DNA of 64,000 nt from Oasisia sp. SBJ-2009 (GCA_964017155.1 OZ024857.1:23063655-23127654); one strand, 5' to 3'; counted from the first letter of the stretch, positions 1 to 12,290 are shown. Made by a program: numbers and translations. Notes: a model not told the origin generated them from the letters alone.

Positions 1-340
1 CGACATCGATGCCGGAGGCCGGAAGATCGAAATGCTATCGGTCGGAAACTCCGCAACGTTCCCCGATTTAATTGCTGATTTGATAAAGCAGCTGTTAATA
101 TTGAGACGTCTGGTTACGTCTTGTCTAACGATGAGCGATTGTTTGATATGCAAGTTCGTTCTTGCAGCCGGCTGCACATCGTGGTGTAATTAGAGATAAT
201 GGCAGCGGAGAAATCACCGGTTTTTGTGGTGTAACCTGCCATTTAAAATTATGCACTAACGTGTCGTATCTTGGTCTTGTCTTCACCACATGGTCGTAAT
301 ATTTTAACTACTTGATGTTCAGTGTTGTTTAGGTATGTAT
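1..340. other. gene-free sequence at the window edge
   Basis: No exon, RNA gene or repeat that I can support. The sequence has ordinary mixed composition and leads into the tetranucleotide repeats that follow. Confidence 0.5.
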
Positions 341-477
341 ACGCAAACGCATACGCATGCGTACGTGCGTGCGTGCGTGCGTGGATGTGGATGTGGATGT
401 GGATGTGTAAGTACGTACGTACGTACGTACGTACGTACGTACGTGTGTCTGTTTGTTCGTGCATGCACGCATGTTCG

Positions 478-545
<68 letters not shown>

Positions 546-552
546 TGGGAGC
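341..552. repeat. compound tetranucleotide microsatellite (GTAC)n/(GCGT)n
   Basis: Runs of GCGT, a short GGATGT run, about 8 GTAC units (near 411-442) and then a longer GCGT run near 479-546. The GTAC part is self-complementary and can fold back. Cys/Val/Arg-rich and His/Thr/Arg-rich open frames over this stretch are translations of the repeat, not genes. Confidence 0.9.
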
Positions 553-1919
553 GTGCGAGCGCAGCTGTTTTAAAATATCCATTTTCAAATCGGAGTTAAA
601 TATCCTACTGTACACGTGCCCATGGCATATGCCATTTGAAACATCGATAAACCGATTCGCCGATTCCTTATCGACCCACGCATTAGGCGGATGATATCCA
701 TAGATAGGGCAAAGTTCAAGTTTACGTTTGGACGCACCAGGGACTATAGCAATATCACAACTGGCTAACGAGAATAATATTGCCTGGTATTAACTATTAA
801 TACTGCGTTAATTATTTGAGGATACTCGTCACTAAGACAGTGACCAAGTTTTTTAGTCCACTTCCTGAAGAAGAAGTAAGGCCTTCGTTGTCACCTATTT
901 ACAAGTGGCCTAGAGACCTTTAATTGGTCTATTGTCCGGCAGACCCGCCTCTTGTCACGGTGATATTTATTGCTACTTTAGGTGAATCGTGTCGTTATTT
1001 ATTCATCGGCGTCTGTATTTGGGAAGCCTTGCAAAAAACGGACTGGCACAATAGAAAGAGACATATGTTTTAATTTTGACAGATGCGGCGGACGATTTTC
1101 TTGGAAAAATGACACAGAATATTGACGCCACTGTCACATCAGCGTTGACATCCTGGCGACACAGAGTGCACGCGTGTGCGCGTCCTGCATGCATGATCGC
1201 GTGTACCGTTTTTTTACGTGTGCCATGCATGTATAGAATCATAGTTTACACCTGCTCACTGGCAAACAAATCGTACTTGGTTGTAAAATTCAGCTGCTCA
1301 TGTTGTTTCACAGATAGTCATGCAAGGTACCGCATGAAATCCAAATACAACAAATACATTTTAGGTGATTTTCCAGAGAACATCGCAGTAAGAAGGATAT
1401 TACAAGAAACGAGAAATGCTACACACAATTCGATAAACATGTCGGTGCCCTACACACCGCATATGAGTAATGCAACCAGTGTCCGGTAGAGGGTTGGGCT
1501 GACACTAAAACAAGGATTCCGTGTATATGAAAACGTTAACGGATGCGGTATGCGGAATGGAGAGCATACATCTACTGCGTATGACGTCACTTCATGGAAT
1601 TTCCTATCCGATTCATTTCCAGAGACTATTCCAATCATTACACGAAGCTATTAAATTTACCACATCCGCACGCATGAAAACAGGCTAATCCGAGTACATA
1701 CATATGGAATTATGTTACTTCTATTATTTTCTATATTATTAATTGTTTGACTATTTTTAGAATTCGGTATTTTGTGATTCAGCAATATATGAAGATATTG
1801 AATAACTAGTGTATATATTGACCTCTCCTAGTTATCCCGGGCGCCATTTGTAATCAGTTGTCAGTGAAACATCTGAGTTTGCATAAAATAAAGTTCGTTT
1901 CGTCGAGTAAATAACAGGA
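553..1919. other. gene-free stretch
   Basis: No conserved coding motif, splice-bounded exon or repeat is recognisable. The short open frames lack any family signature. Confidence 0.5.
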
Positions 1920-2212
1920 GCAACAACAACAACAACAATATCAACAGTAACGACAATTATAACAATAATAACAATAATAACAATAATAATAACAATAATA
2001 ACAATAATAACAATAATAACAGCAATAGCAGCAATAGCAGCAATAGAAGCAATAGCAGCAATAACAGCAATAACAGCAACAACAGTAACAACAGTAACAA
2101 CAGTAACAACAGTAACAACAGTAACAACAGTAACAACAGTAACAACAGTAACAACAGTAACAACAGTAATAATGATAATAACAACAATAATAACAACAAC
2201 AACAATATTAAT
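1920..2212. repeat. AAC/AAT-rich trinucleotide block with a 9-bp subrepeat
   Basis: Tandem AAC, AAT and AGC triplets. From about 2078 to 2168 there is a regular 9-bp unit (aacaacagt, about 10 copies). Poly-Leu and Val/Ile/Thr open frames on the - strand come from this repeat. Confidence 0.9.
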
Positions 2213-2518
2213 ATTTATTGTCCGAAGCAATTCTGTTTGTTATCAAAGTTAGACATGCGTACAAATTAAACAAAGAGAACGTACTGTAAACATAAACACA
2301 GACAGTATCAGTGGTGTCACAAAAACATTATTGTCAATCATTAATATAAAATTATAAAGGTTACAAGTTTAAAATGTCTCGTATGTTACGGTCTCTGTTG
2401 GGTAACAACACATGTTCCGTGCATTTCAATTTTTTTATACATCAAATCGATAATAAAAATTTCCATGACGTGTGTTTTGTAGCTATCTGTAGATCGAGTG
2501 ATCGAATATACTAAGGTC

Positions 2519-2671
2519 AGTGGACCAGGGTGCACATGCCCTGTTGCTTGGGTAGTGGGCCAGGGTGCACATGCCCTGTTGCTTGGGTAGTGGGCCAGGG
2601 TGCAAATGCCCTATTGCTTGGGTAGTGGGCCAGGGTGCACATGCCCTGTTGATTGGGTAGTGGGCCAGGGT
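2519..2671. repeat. 35-bp tandem repeat, about 4.3 copies
   Basis: Four near-identical 35-bp units plus a partial one, each containing the near-palindrome agggtgcacatgccct. Units differ by one or two substitutions (gcacatg/gcaaatg, gcttggg/gattggg). Confidence 0.9.
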
Positions 2672-3175
2672 TTTGTAGGCCTCATGGCGCTGTGGCACAG
2701 TGGCTGTGACATTATTTCATGTTATCGCGTGATGATTCAATGTGACGATTCAATATGGCACCATTAGATTATTTAATAATCGCGTACGGGTTAAATCGGG
2801 CGTAGCATGTATTATTCAAATGACAACATCCCCATTGTATAAATGGCGACAGCGACAATAGAGAGGCGCGCCATCTAGTGTTCCGAAGGCGGCTCCGTCT
2901 GATGTTAGGAACAGACGGTCTCTTTAGGTGATGATTGGGTGCTTGAATTACCGTTTAATAAATTATTTATCTACGTCGGAACTCATTTAGTGGCATGCGA
3001 AAGATAGTGGAGTAACATGCACGTCGTTAAATTGTTATAATTGTCCAATATTGTAGAGGCCTTTTATAAGATCAAAAGGCAATAAGTTTAATGTAATGTC
3101 AAAGATTGGCGTGATGGCTGTTCTTGATGTACACAATATCCGTTTATATTTCATGTCAATGTGTCCGGTTTTATA
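2672..3175. other. gene-free stretch between two minisatellites
   Basis: I see no coding exon, RNA gene or repeat here. Confidence 0.5.
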
Positions 3176-3832
3176 TCAAGATATGATGTCCGTTAACGCA
3201 TCCAGACATTATTTCAGCTCTTGTGTTAAGCACACTGACCATTATCGTATCGAGACATAACAGTAATTCTCATATCCCCACATAATGTTCGTTCTCTTGG
3301 ATCCAGACATGAGGTCCGTTTCGTTATCCAGACATGATATCCGGTCGTGTGTCCAGACTTGACATCCCATCTCGTATACAGACATGACGCCTCATCTGGT
3401 ATCCAGGTATGATATCCGCTCTTGTCTCCAGACATGGGGTCCGTTTTATTAGCCAGACATGATATCAGCTCTTGAATCGATACATGATTTCCGCGCTTGT
3501 CTCCAGACATTGGGTCCGTTTTGTTATTTAGACATGATATCCGGTTTTGTATCCAGACATGATATCCGCCTTTGTCTCCAGACATGGGGTCCGTTTTATT
3601 AGCCAGACATGATATCAGCTCTTGTATCCATACATGATATCCGCCCTTGTCTCCAGACATTGGGTCTGTTTTGTTATCCCCAGATATGATTTTCGCTCTT
3701 GTCTCCAGACATGAAGTCCGTTTTGTCATCCAGACATGATATCCGCTCATATCTCCAGACATGATTTCCGCTTTAGCATCCAGACGTGATGTCCCATCTC
3801 GTATCCAGACACGATGCGCGCCCTTCTACCGG
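3176..3832. repeat. 25-bp degenerate minisatellite
   Basis: About 25 copies of a diverged 25-bp unit whose core is ccagacatgatatccgctc; neighbouring units differ mainly at the ends of the core. The array keeps a 178-codon open frame on the - strand (3226-3762) with a Met-Ser-Gly-Asp repeat. That is expected when 25-bp units cycle through three frames and few units carry a stop, so I do not call it a gene. Confidence 0.88.
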
Positions 3833-4484
3833 GACCTGATGTTTTATTCATGTCCCCCTTATATGCATGCGTAAACTGCATAGTCGTGTAGGCGGGTGTC
3901 AAGTGAAATGTCTCGCTTGTCGTCTCCAGTCAAGTACGGTCGAGATCGATACACGAAACAATGGCGTCTACTCACCAAATGAACGTAATCGACGCTATTA
4001 CATTAGAGTCCACTTCAAAAGCATTAGCGCGATACTGTTGCGCGATATTAATTTTCTGTAAATATCACAATCTGCAAGTGTTGTATTGTCTGCCGCCCGC
4101 ATGGTGTCCCATTCCGGGCGCACCTGTCGGCAAGTTTAATTCCAGGCAAACGGGCGTCTAATTTGGACAAATGTCGCATGCGTCATAATCGCAAATATCA
4201 ATTTTCCCGGGGAAACAGAGCGATGACAATTGAAATAGCGCGTAATGCTATTGACGCTAATGACACGGGACACCGGCGAAACAAAGGGACGATTCGTGAC
4301 AATAGGTCAACGAACGGTACAGTGAACGGTTTTAGAAATAGGCGTTGCATTATTGAAATATAGAGCTATTGTTTAAACGATGTACGTGTCACGCAATGAA
4401 AGGGACAAATGCGACAAGTGTTGAAATCAAGGTACATGTAGAACGAAAAAGAACGGCTGTGAGGTTATATGTATACGTTGGCGG

Positions 4485-4486
<2 letters not shown>
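3833..4486. other. gene-free stretch
   Basis: Short open frames of about 65 codons occur on the + strand, but none has a recognisable motif or splice context. Confidence 0.5.
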
Positions 4487-4534
<48 letters not shown>

Positions 4535-4559
4535 GTGTGTGTGTGTGCGTGCGTGCGTG

Positions 4560-4591
<32 letters not shown>

Positions 4592-4613
4592 TGTGAGTGC
4601 GTGTGTGTGTGTA

Positions 4614-4675
<62 letters not shown>
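4487..4675. repeat. compound microsatellite (GT)n(GCGT)n(GA)n
   Basis: GT dinucleotides with interspersed GCGT run to about 4618, followed by about 28 GA units (4619-4675). All open frames over it are repeat translations. Confidence 0.95.
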
Positions 4676-4679
<4 letters not shown>

Positions 4680-5042
4680 AGAGACTGACTAGAGACAGAA
4701 AAATTATATATATAGGAACCAAATGATACATTATATGACGGTAATGACATAGAAACAATAATGCATAATATTATGTATTTTTTCAAACATATTGCAATAT
4801 TTCTATGACGTCAACTATGTATTAAGAACGCAACGTATTGGATAAAATCGCTAATTGGAGTGCAGAAATTGTACTAAAATCTACCACTTTATTGACAAGA
4901 AAAAATGGCCTGCAATTTTCCGAAATGTGGTGTTAATAAATGTCAGGTTGCGGTCGTCTTAGATTGCCCTCTCACTGTACGGGACACCACATGTCAAAAT
5001 TGCCGGTGTTTATTCTGCACGAAGCCGGAAGTGTAATTATGA

Positions 5043-5290
5043 CGTATCGGGTCATAACAAGCGGACGTCGTTCATACGGACGTCACGCGCTCACTGCGCT
5101 AATAACCGCGGTAATGACGTCGTCGTCACGTCACTTCCGCCGTCCGTCCTTCTGTCACGCGACGGCCACGTGCCACTCGGCTGACCGCGACCTCTGCACG
5201 TGACCAGGTCGGCAGGTGGACGAGGTCCGGCCTCACTCTCACGTGACCATTGTGTCACGTGACATCCACACACACACACCACGTGACGTG
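5043..5290. promoter_or_regulatory. cluster of CACGTG E-boxes with CRE-like motifs
   Basis: Five CACGTG hexamers lie within 119 bp (5167, 5197, 5240, 5256, 5280), where about 0.03 is expected by chance. Several are in the extended context TCACGTGAC. TGACGT/GACGTC motifs occur just upstream (about 5063-5135). Established knowledge: CACGTG is bound by MITF/TFE, USF and MYC-type bHLH-ZIP factors, and TGACGTCA by CREB/ATF. No adjacent exon is visible, so the target gene is unknown and the element could be an enhancer or chance. Confidence 0.4.
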
Positions 5291-5480
5291 GTGACATGTG
5301 TCGCCGTGTCGCTACGGGAGAGCGACAGGTTGATATCACCGAGTCGTAGAGTTATTCATGGTCCTGTCAAGGGCGAAATGACTTGTAGACCTTCAAATAG
5401 TTGACATACCTGGAAAACAATCCAGCAGCGACATCGGTTATGGAATGGTTTGGGTTTAAAATGTTGTGTTTAAATGTCTG

Positions 5481-5632
5481 GGTCCGTATTCTCGAAGAAA
5501 ATTAATTCGTACGTAAGAATTTTCGTAAATATGGCGGATTTTTACGTAGCTGCGAAAATTCGTAAGTTCGTATTCTCGAAAGCGTTAAGAATTTTCGCAG
5601 CTACGAATTTCGTATCTTACGTACGGAAATCT
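5481..5632 (+). repeat. left terminal inverted repeat region
   Basis: Begins GGTCCGTATTCTCGAA and contains repeated TTCGTAA/TTACGAA words, one CGTAAATATGGCG motif and a second TATTCTCGAAA. It is inverted relative to 9001-9268. Its own two halves are also inverted (around GCTGCGAAAATTCG and GAATTTTCGCAGC), so it can form a hairpin by itself. Confidence 0.75.
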
Positions 5633-8013
5633 CGCGAGGGTTTGTTTGCGTTGCAACGGGCACAATCACAGATTTCTTGGATGTTTTACCGTTTTAGTTC
5701 TGCTCACATGTTCTGGCAGTGAATGAAAAAAAGGACAACACGGATAATTATCCAAGGAAAACTGGTGATTAGTCAGTGTAGATGCGATGCATAACACAAT
5801 GATGCTGAGCCACTGAGAAATATTCATGCACAAAAAATAACAGGCATAACACAAGCGAAGCATTTGATCGGAAAATAAAGAAACAGAACGCAAGCAAGGA
5901 CACACTCGGCTGTCAGTGTCAAACAGAATGCTGAGTTGACAGTCAATGGAATGTTAAGGTTTACAGTTGCAGTGATTACGAATTTGCTGCTACCCGAGGA
6001 CTAACTACGTTAACATAGCTTGCCTACAGGTTAGTGTGAGTACAATTATACGATAAAACGTTCGTACGTGTGTAATGTCGGTTATCTAAGACTCGGCGAC
6101 AAATCAACGAAATGCGAGATTTAAATAATAAGACTAATCACTGAGTCAGTGCCTCAGTGTAATTTGTTACGCCAGGACTAGGACCTAGGTGTCGCATTGT
6201 CTGAATAACCGTTCTAGGTACATAGGGAAAATTATGACACAGGTGTGCGTCATGGGGTTTCAACATGACCTTGTTAATTATATCTTAGTATTTATTCATT
6301 TAAAGCAACATGTTCGCGCTAGAAGTAGAAACTGGGACAAATTCATAAATATAAACTGTGTCAGATGGTATTTTAATGTATGAGACTAACTCTAATATAT
6401 TGGTGAAGTATAAAGATTATATCAAAGTCAAAGATCAGTAGTCCATATACACTGTACATATATGTTTTAGTGATATATAATTATTAAAATAAATTAAAAT
6501 ACATTGTCACTAAATAATATAATTATAATTACATAGGTACTTTCATGTACAATTTTGCATTGCATGCTGTCAACTATAATATATTCTGTATACTTACAGA
6601 ACACAGCCCAGCATAATCTACCAAATACCAAGATGACACACTCAGACTGCAAACTGGTACGAATAACAGGTGAGTTACAATATGTTGTCATTGTGTGATG
6701 GTATGTGCATCTTGGCACATACCCATAATTTGACAGATCACCTAAACCACCCTATCCTACTTATGTGCAGTACTGATATATAATCAAACGGCATAATGCC
6801 TTGTATTATGTCTTCTTTTGTCAGCATGCTGCTTACAACTCAGTTAACATATTGATGGTATAACAATAAAGAAAACTGTTTCTAAGAAATAATTACTAAG
6901 GAGTGACCATTTAAAATAGGTCTCCACATCTGAAAATTGTCTTTACCCAAAATGTATGCATAAACAAGCTATGTTATATGTTGCACCTGTTTACAACTTA
7001 GATATTGCATACCATACACAGTTTTCACAATGTTGTAATGTATTGTCTGTATTTGCCTCTGAGCTTCATTGATGACAATATGTTATCTTATTCTTATGAC
7101 TTAAATTACTCATAAAGTTATACTACCCTCTGTGGGGTAGGTAGTATCCATCTAACCCGTCTCATAAATTAATATATGTATATATGTAAACATCCCTGCA
7201 TTGTGTGTGTAAAAAATATGTTTGTTTCTCAGCTATAATATAATAAAAAAATTGACTAGAATGGCTTGTATTGATTAACAAGTGAAATATAAATTACTTA
7301 TGATGTGTTATATAAATCACATAATATGTATATTTTCAGAGAGACAGTGGATGAGAATGACTGTTGCACCTTGCATTTTGAAATATGCAGATTACAACTG
7401 ACCTTGCTGCAGCACCAAGATGACAGTTTAGCTACATACCATTCTGAGGTTGTCAACAGTTCTATCAATAATGCACAATGTGTGCTACACCATGGGGTTG
7501 TGCAGCAATGACATCAACATTTTATTACATTCACTTGGTTCTCCATTGCCAGCAATGCTATCTGTGGATGTGGCACATTTCGTCCCAGTGCAATGTTTTT
7601 GGAAATACACTGAAACTTGAACATGCTATGAACACTAGAAATACTACATGTATATTGAATTATTGTGTATGTGAATACTATATTGATTTAGTGTGTCTAT
7701 TCCTATCAGTGGTGGTTTTGTGTGGATAATTTGAAATTATAATATTACAGTGTTCTAAAATGTTAATAATGGTACTTATATATTTTATTTCAAAGAAAAC
7801 AAGGATTTCTAGGATGCACATAAATCATATGTAAAATTATTCAAATATCTTACATGGTATTTTAAGAATCTACTGGTAGCAACAGTATTGTTAATAATCT
7901 TCTTTATATTGATCAAAATTACAAGTGCTGATCTGTAAAATATAAGATCAAAATATATATATTTGTGTCACTGTCACTTGTTTTGGAGAGAAAATTAATG
8001 CGATTACTGGCAC

Positions 8014-8246
8014 CCCTTACAAAAAATGCCATTGAATGGTACTAGGGGTTATTATGGCCAAGGGTATTTGAATGGTATCTGAATGTTTTTTAAAGATATT
8101 TTGGATTCCTTGTTCAATGGTATTTTAAATTACCATTGAGAGAACCACTGAATCCTAAAATATCATTGAATGGTTCAATGGTACAGAATGATACTGAATG
8201 GTATTCAAATGTAATCAGTGGCATACCATTGACTTTTTTGTAAGGG
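8014..8246. mobile_element. 233-bp MITE nested in the larger element
   Basis: Ends are inverted copies of CCCTTACAAAAAA (8014-8026 and 8234-8246). The interior is filled with diverged, partly inverted CATTGAATGGTA words, so the whole element is nearly a long imperfect palindrome. Flanking AC dinucleotides (8012-8013 and 8247-8248) could be a 2-bp target duplication. No coding capacity. The superfamily is not assigned. Confidence 0.65.
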
Positions 8247-9000
8247 ACCTTCAAATGAATAATTGCACATCATACATCATGCTCATTTTGTTGAAAAAGG
8301 TAGGTGTATTTGCATAACTACAGTACTGTCATTGTTTGACAAATTATGTTTTAATAAAATATGCAATCAATAAATACGTGTTGGCACAATATTCGTGCAC
8401 TCTAAATGTGCTGGTAGTACTGATTGAATACCATTTACATTTTATACCTTGCTAAATAAAACCACCCCACAGATGTCAGATGGGAAAGTTTTACCTTTTA
8501 GCGTACTGGAAATGTTCATATTGTGTAATAATATTTATTTGTTAATCATATATCCAGGATGTTTGAATTTGTTTTATAAAAAATAGTGTAATTATATGAT
8601 GGAGAATAAATGATATATATGAACACGTCATTGCATTCAATTCAATATAGTGCAATACAGAGGTATTATAAAACGGAAAGATTCATGTGTAGCTAAACGT
8701 GCCTACACAAATAATAACTATCGAGTACGCTACGCTGTCTGCAAATAATGCGGCGAATTACTAATCCGTCCCGCTTAATGGCTGGTCCCGGTTATTGATA
8801 TTTTTATTGTGGCTTTTTGCATTGACGCAATGGATCTATGCGGAATCTGCTTTCAAAGACGGTATTTATGCAATTACAACGGCCAATAAAATAGAGACAT
8901 ACACACATAAGTGTCAATGAAGCATACACTATTTATTGAATATATGTTGTAATACAATAATAACTGAGAAATGTATGCCTGAATGAACTAATACAACAGT

Positions 9001-9268
9001 TACGAAAAAGTTACGGCACCTATCTCGATTTCGTAAGTTACGGTGAAAAATACGCCATATTTACGAATTTTCTTATCTTAACTGTTTCGAGAATAGCATT
9101 TACGAAAATTCGTAACTTACGAAATTTCGACGCCATATTTACGAATATTCTTATCTTAACTGTTTCGAGAATAGCATTTACGAAAAATCGTAACTTACGG
9201 CAGTTTCGACGCCATATTTGCGAAAAAATGGCGCTACGAAATTCGTAAGTCGTTCGAGAATACGGACC
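9001..9268 (-). repeat. right terminal inverted repeat region
   Basis: Read on the - strand from 9268 it starts GGTCCGTATTCTCGAA and then carries three or four tandem-like copies of an ~80-bp block with CGTAAATATGGCG and GCTATTCTCGAAACAG. It is longer than the left end because this block has been duplicated. Confidence 0.75.
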
Positions 9269-9386
9269 CTGAGGAATCCACGAAATATCCACACTTCACT
9301 CAGCTGTTTGAAAGAAACACGCTGTAAACGCTGGTGGATATTTTTGAAAGAATAGTGTTCGCGTAGTAACTGTTGAGTGGCTGAAT

Positions 9387-9417
9387 GGGTGTGGGTGGGT
9401 GGTGTGGGTCGGGTGGG
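9387..9417 (+). other. predicted G-quadruplex motif
   Basis: Six GGG runs in 31 bases separated by 1-6 bases, meeting the usual G3 pattern with spare runs. It lies outside any recognised gene, so no function is assigned. Confidence 0.5.
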
Positions 9418-9419
9418 TG

Positions 9420-11262
9420 GAGTGAGTGGTATAGACAATTATTCAGCGACGCTCACATTTTTTACCCATTACTTCGGTTTCTCCTTCAGAGACCAACCTC
9501 AAATTATACAAAAATACACCGCTTTCTATATATGTCGGGGCTAATCCTATCCCAATCTCATTATGTCGGGACTAATCCTATATCAATCTCATTTATAGTG
9601 GGGCTCAGTCCCCCGAGTACCCCCCTCGAGTAGCCCACCCCCGGGGTTCCGACATTTTGGTTAATATGCCACTCAAGTCTCGTATTCCGTCATGTCATTT
9701 TCATGCTATTTCGCTATTTTCATTCACGATCCGGTCCCCGCGAGTCGAACGAGCTACTGTGTGTGTTTGTCATTTCGCATACGGACGTAACTGCCACAGC
9801 AAAAACCTCCGATGTATGTTTGCCTGGTTTCCACCCAACAAAAACACATCTAGAAAGTGGGGAATGTTTTGCAGAGAAGTTATTATTTAAACATTGTTTG
9901 TGTATTGTAGTCATTTCGACTTTGATTAGGATTACGGACAACAAGGTGGGGAGCAGTTGTGTGTTGTCTCGCTAAGTATCGCTCAAAATGGATCGGAAAT
10001 GAGAATCACTTGCTTGCCCATTGTGTGTTAATAAATGTATGAGTCGTCTTATTGTAAACGGATTGTGAGAAGGGACATAAGTAAATTCGTCAGATCCGCT
10101 CTGCAACAGTGTTTCGGTTGGCTATTAATTTCTGACCTGTAAAGAGAGCGCCATCATTGAAAGTTGGTTGCCTTTATGCATGACGGACCCTAATTAGGCA
10201 TTGCGAATAAAACGGTTCCAGGCAGAAACATACTTTAAAATATTTTGTGTGTGCAGATTTGATAATGCGATGTCTCACAATACGTCATTACTCCGGCCAA
10301 TGTTTGACCATCAACACTTCTGTTTGTGGACGCTTAGTTGACACACGGATGACATGTTTATACAGCGTACACACTCTCCTCTTATTATTACATTACCAAC
10401 GGACAATAAACGACTTTACACTTCGTTGTTCGTTTGGTTGATACGTATGACAAACACACCTGGTTTTTCTGCACGTTGTGTGTTTGTCTACTTTCAAGTT
10501 AATGAATGGCAGGAAATCTAACCTGGGAGATGTTGATCTTTGAGATGACTGTGTGTAGTCATTAGTCAATGCAGCAGGTGGACTGATGTTGTAAATCGAT
10601 CCCTGGCCGAGTTTTCAATAAAAGACCGTGTTCTCACGCGTTGTAACAACGGAGATCGGAAGATTATTGACCTACTTTCTAAAGAGCAACGCCGTATGTA
10701 AATGTATGTCCCCAGTCGATTATTCCTCCCCTTTCGTTTCATTTCGCGGTAACGCAAACCTACACAGTAGCAACTAGACGACGTGGCCGTTTGAGTAAAG
10801 TTTTAAATTTAGGTTTGGTAGAATCATCAGAAAAACATATTATTTTATATAACTCATAAATTGCTTTCGAGTAGTCCTAGATCCTTTTCGCAACCATAAA
10901 GAATAGGAAATTACTTATGTTAATTTTGTCTCTATTTTACTTGTCCCCGACGAGTTGTACGAGTGTATACTTGGGAGTGATATAAACGGAATGAAGGATT
11001 AATACTTACAGTGTAACAACACAAATCATTGTGTGTATTGCCTTTTAGTTAAGCACCTGGTTTAGGGTAGAGAGTATCAATTGCCGCCGGACTAGGGCTA
11101 AGGGTAAGTTCATATTGAGCACAGTGTCCTGTCTTCAGGAATCCATTACAGTTTACTACCTAGCAGACCAGCTAAATTGAACACCGTATCGATTTCATTG
11201 GGAAGCATTTAGCCACGCTGCAGTTAATACGCGAAGGATGTTCGACGACAGAGCACCCGTGT
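9420..11262. other. gene-free stretch
   Basis: Contains a short duplicated segment of about 30 bp (about 9532-9594, around the words atgtcggg and ctaatcctat) and a C-rich tract near 9608-9648. No exon is supported. Confidence 0.5.
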
Positions 11263-11280
11263 TACATGATTCCCATGGAC

Positions 11281-12290
11281 GACGGTATCCACCGACATAA
11301 GTATCCACTGACCATGGTACGCACGGACAAGAGTATCCACTGACCATGGTACGCACGGACAAGAGTATCCACTGACCATGGTACGCACGGACATGAGTAT
11401 CCACTGACCATGGTACGCACGGACAAGAGTATCCACTGACCATGGTACGCACGGACATGAGTATCCACTGACCATGGTACGCACGGACATGAGTATCCAC
11501 TGACCATGGTACGCACGGACATGAGTATCCACTGACCATGGTACGCACGGACATGAGTATCCATTGACCATGTACGCATGGACATGAGTATCTACTGACC
11601 ATGGTACGCACGGACATGAGTATCCACTGACCATGGTACGCACGAACATGAGTATCCACTGACCATGGTACGCACGGACGTGAGTATCCACTGATCATGG
11701 TACGCACGGACATGAGTATCCACTGACCATGGTACGCACGGACATGAGTATCCATTGACCATGGTACGCACGGACATGAGTATCCATCGACCATGGTACG
11801 CACGGACATGAGTATCCACTGACCATGGTACGCACGGACATGAGTATCCACTGACCATGGTACGCACGGACATGAGTATCCATTGACCATGTACGCGTGG
11901 ACATGAGTATCTACTGACCATGGTACGCACGGACATGAGTATCCACTGACCATGGTACGCACGGACATGAGTATCCACTGACCATGGTACGCACGGACAT
12001 GAGTATCCACTGACCATGGTATGCACGGACATGAGTATCCATTGACCATGTACGCATGGACATGAGTATCTACTGACCATGGTACGCACGGACATGAGTA
12101 TCCACTGACCATGGTACGCACGGACATGAGTATCCACTGACCATGGTACGCACGGACATGAGTATACACTGACCATGGTACGCACGGACATGAGTATCCA
12201 CTGACCATGGTACGCACGGACATGAGTATCCATTGACCATGGGACGCACGGACATGAGTATCCACTGACCATGTACGCATGGACATGAGA
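11281..12290. repeat. 32-bp minisatellite, about 32 copies, with higher-order variants
   Basis: Highly homogeneous 32-bp units containing gagtatccactgaccatgg followed by tacgcacggacat. A 31-bp variant (one G lost in ccatggtac, usually paired with gcatgg) starts its gaccatgtac word at 11566, 11885, 12044 and 12267. The spacings of 319, 159 and 223 bp are exactly 10, 5 and 7 units. This implies segmental amplification. No unit contains a stop on the - strand in any frame, so all three - frames are open over long stretches (up to 404 codons, 32-residue protein period). I treat these as repeat translations. Confidence 0.95.

Larger units (their letters stand above)
5481..9268. mobile_element. 3.8-kb DNA transposon-like element with complex inverted ends
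   Basis: The two ends are inverted copies starting GGTCCGTATTCTCGAA (5481-5496, and its reverse complement at 9253-9268). The outermost bases are flanked by the same trinucleotide CTG on both sides (5478-5480 and 9269-9271), consistent with a 3-bp target duplication, although 3 bp can match by chance. Both ends carry several copies of the subterminal motifs CGTAAATATGGCG and TTCTCGAAA. The interior is AT-rich and contains no long open frame. Possible spliced exons (6600-6669, 7340-7511) are the only coding hints, and a MITE sits at 8014-8246. A 3-bp duplication would suit a PIF/Harbinger-type element, but no transposase is visible, so the superfamily is not assigned. Confidence 0.65.

Noticed and set aside
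1832..2230. Poly-Leu and Val-Thr-Val open frames resembling membrane segments
   Set aside because: They arise only from AAC/AAT triplet repeats; no signal outside the repeat.
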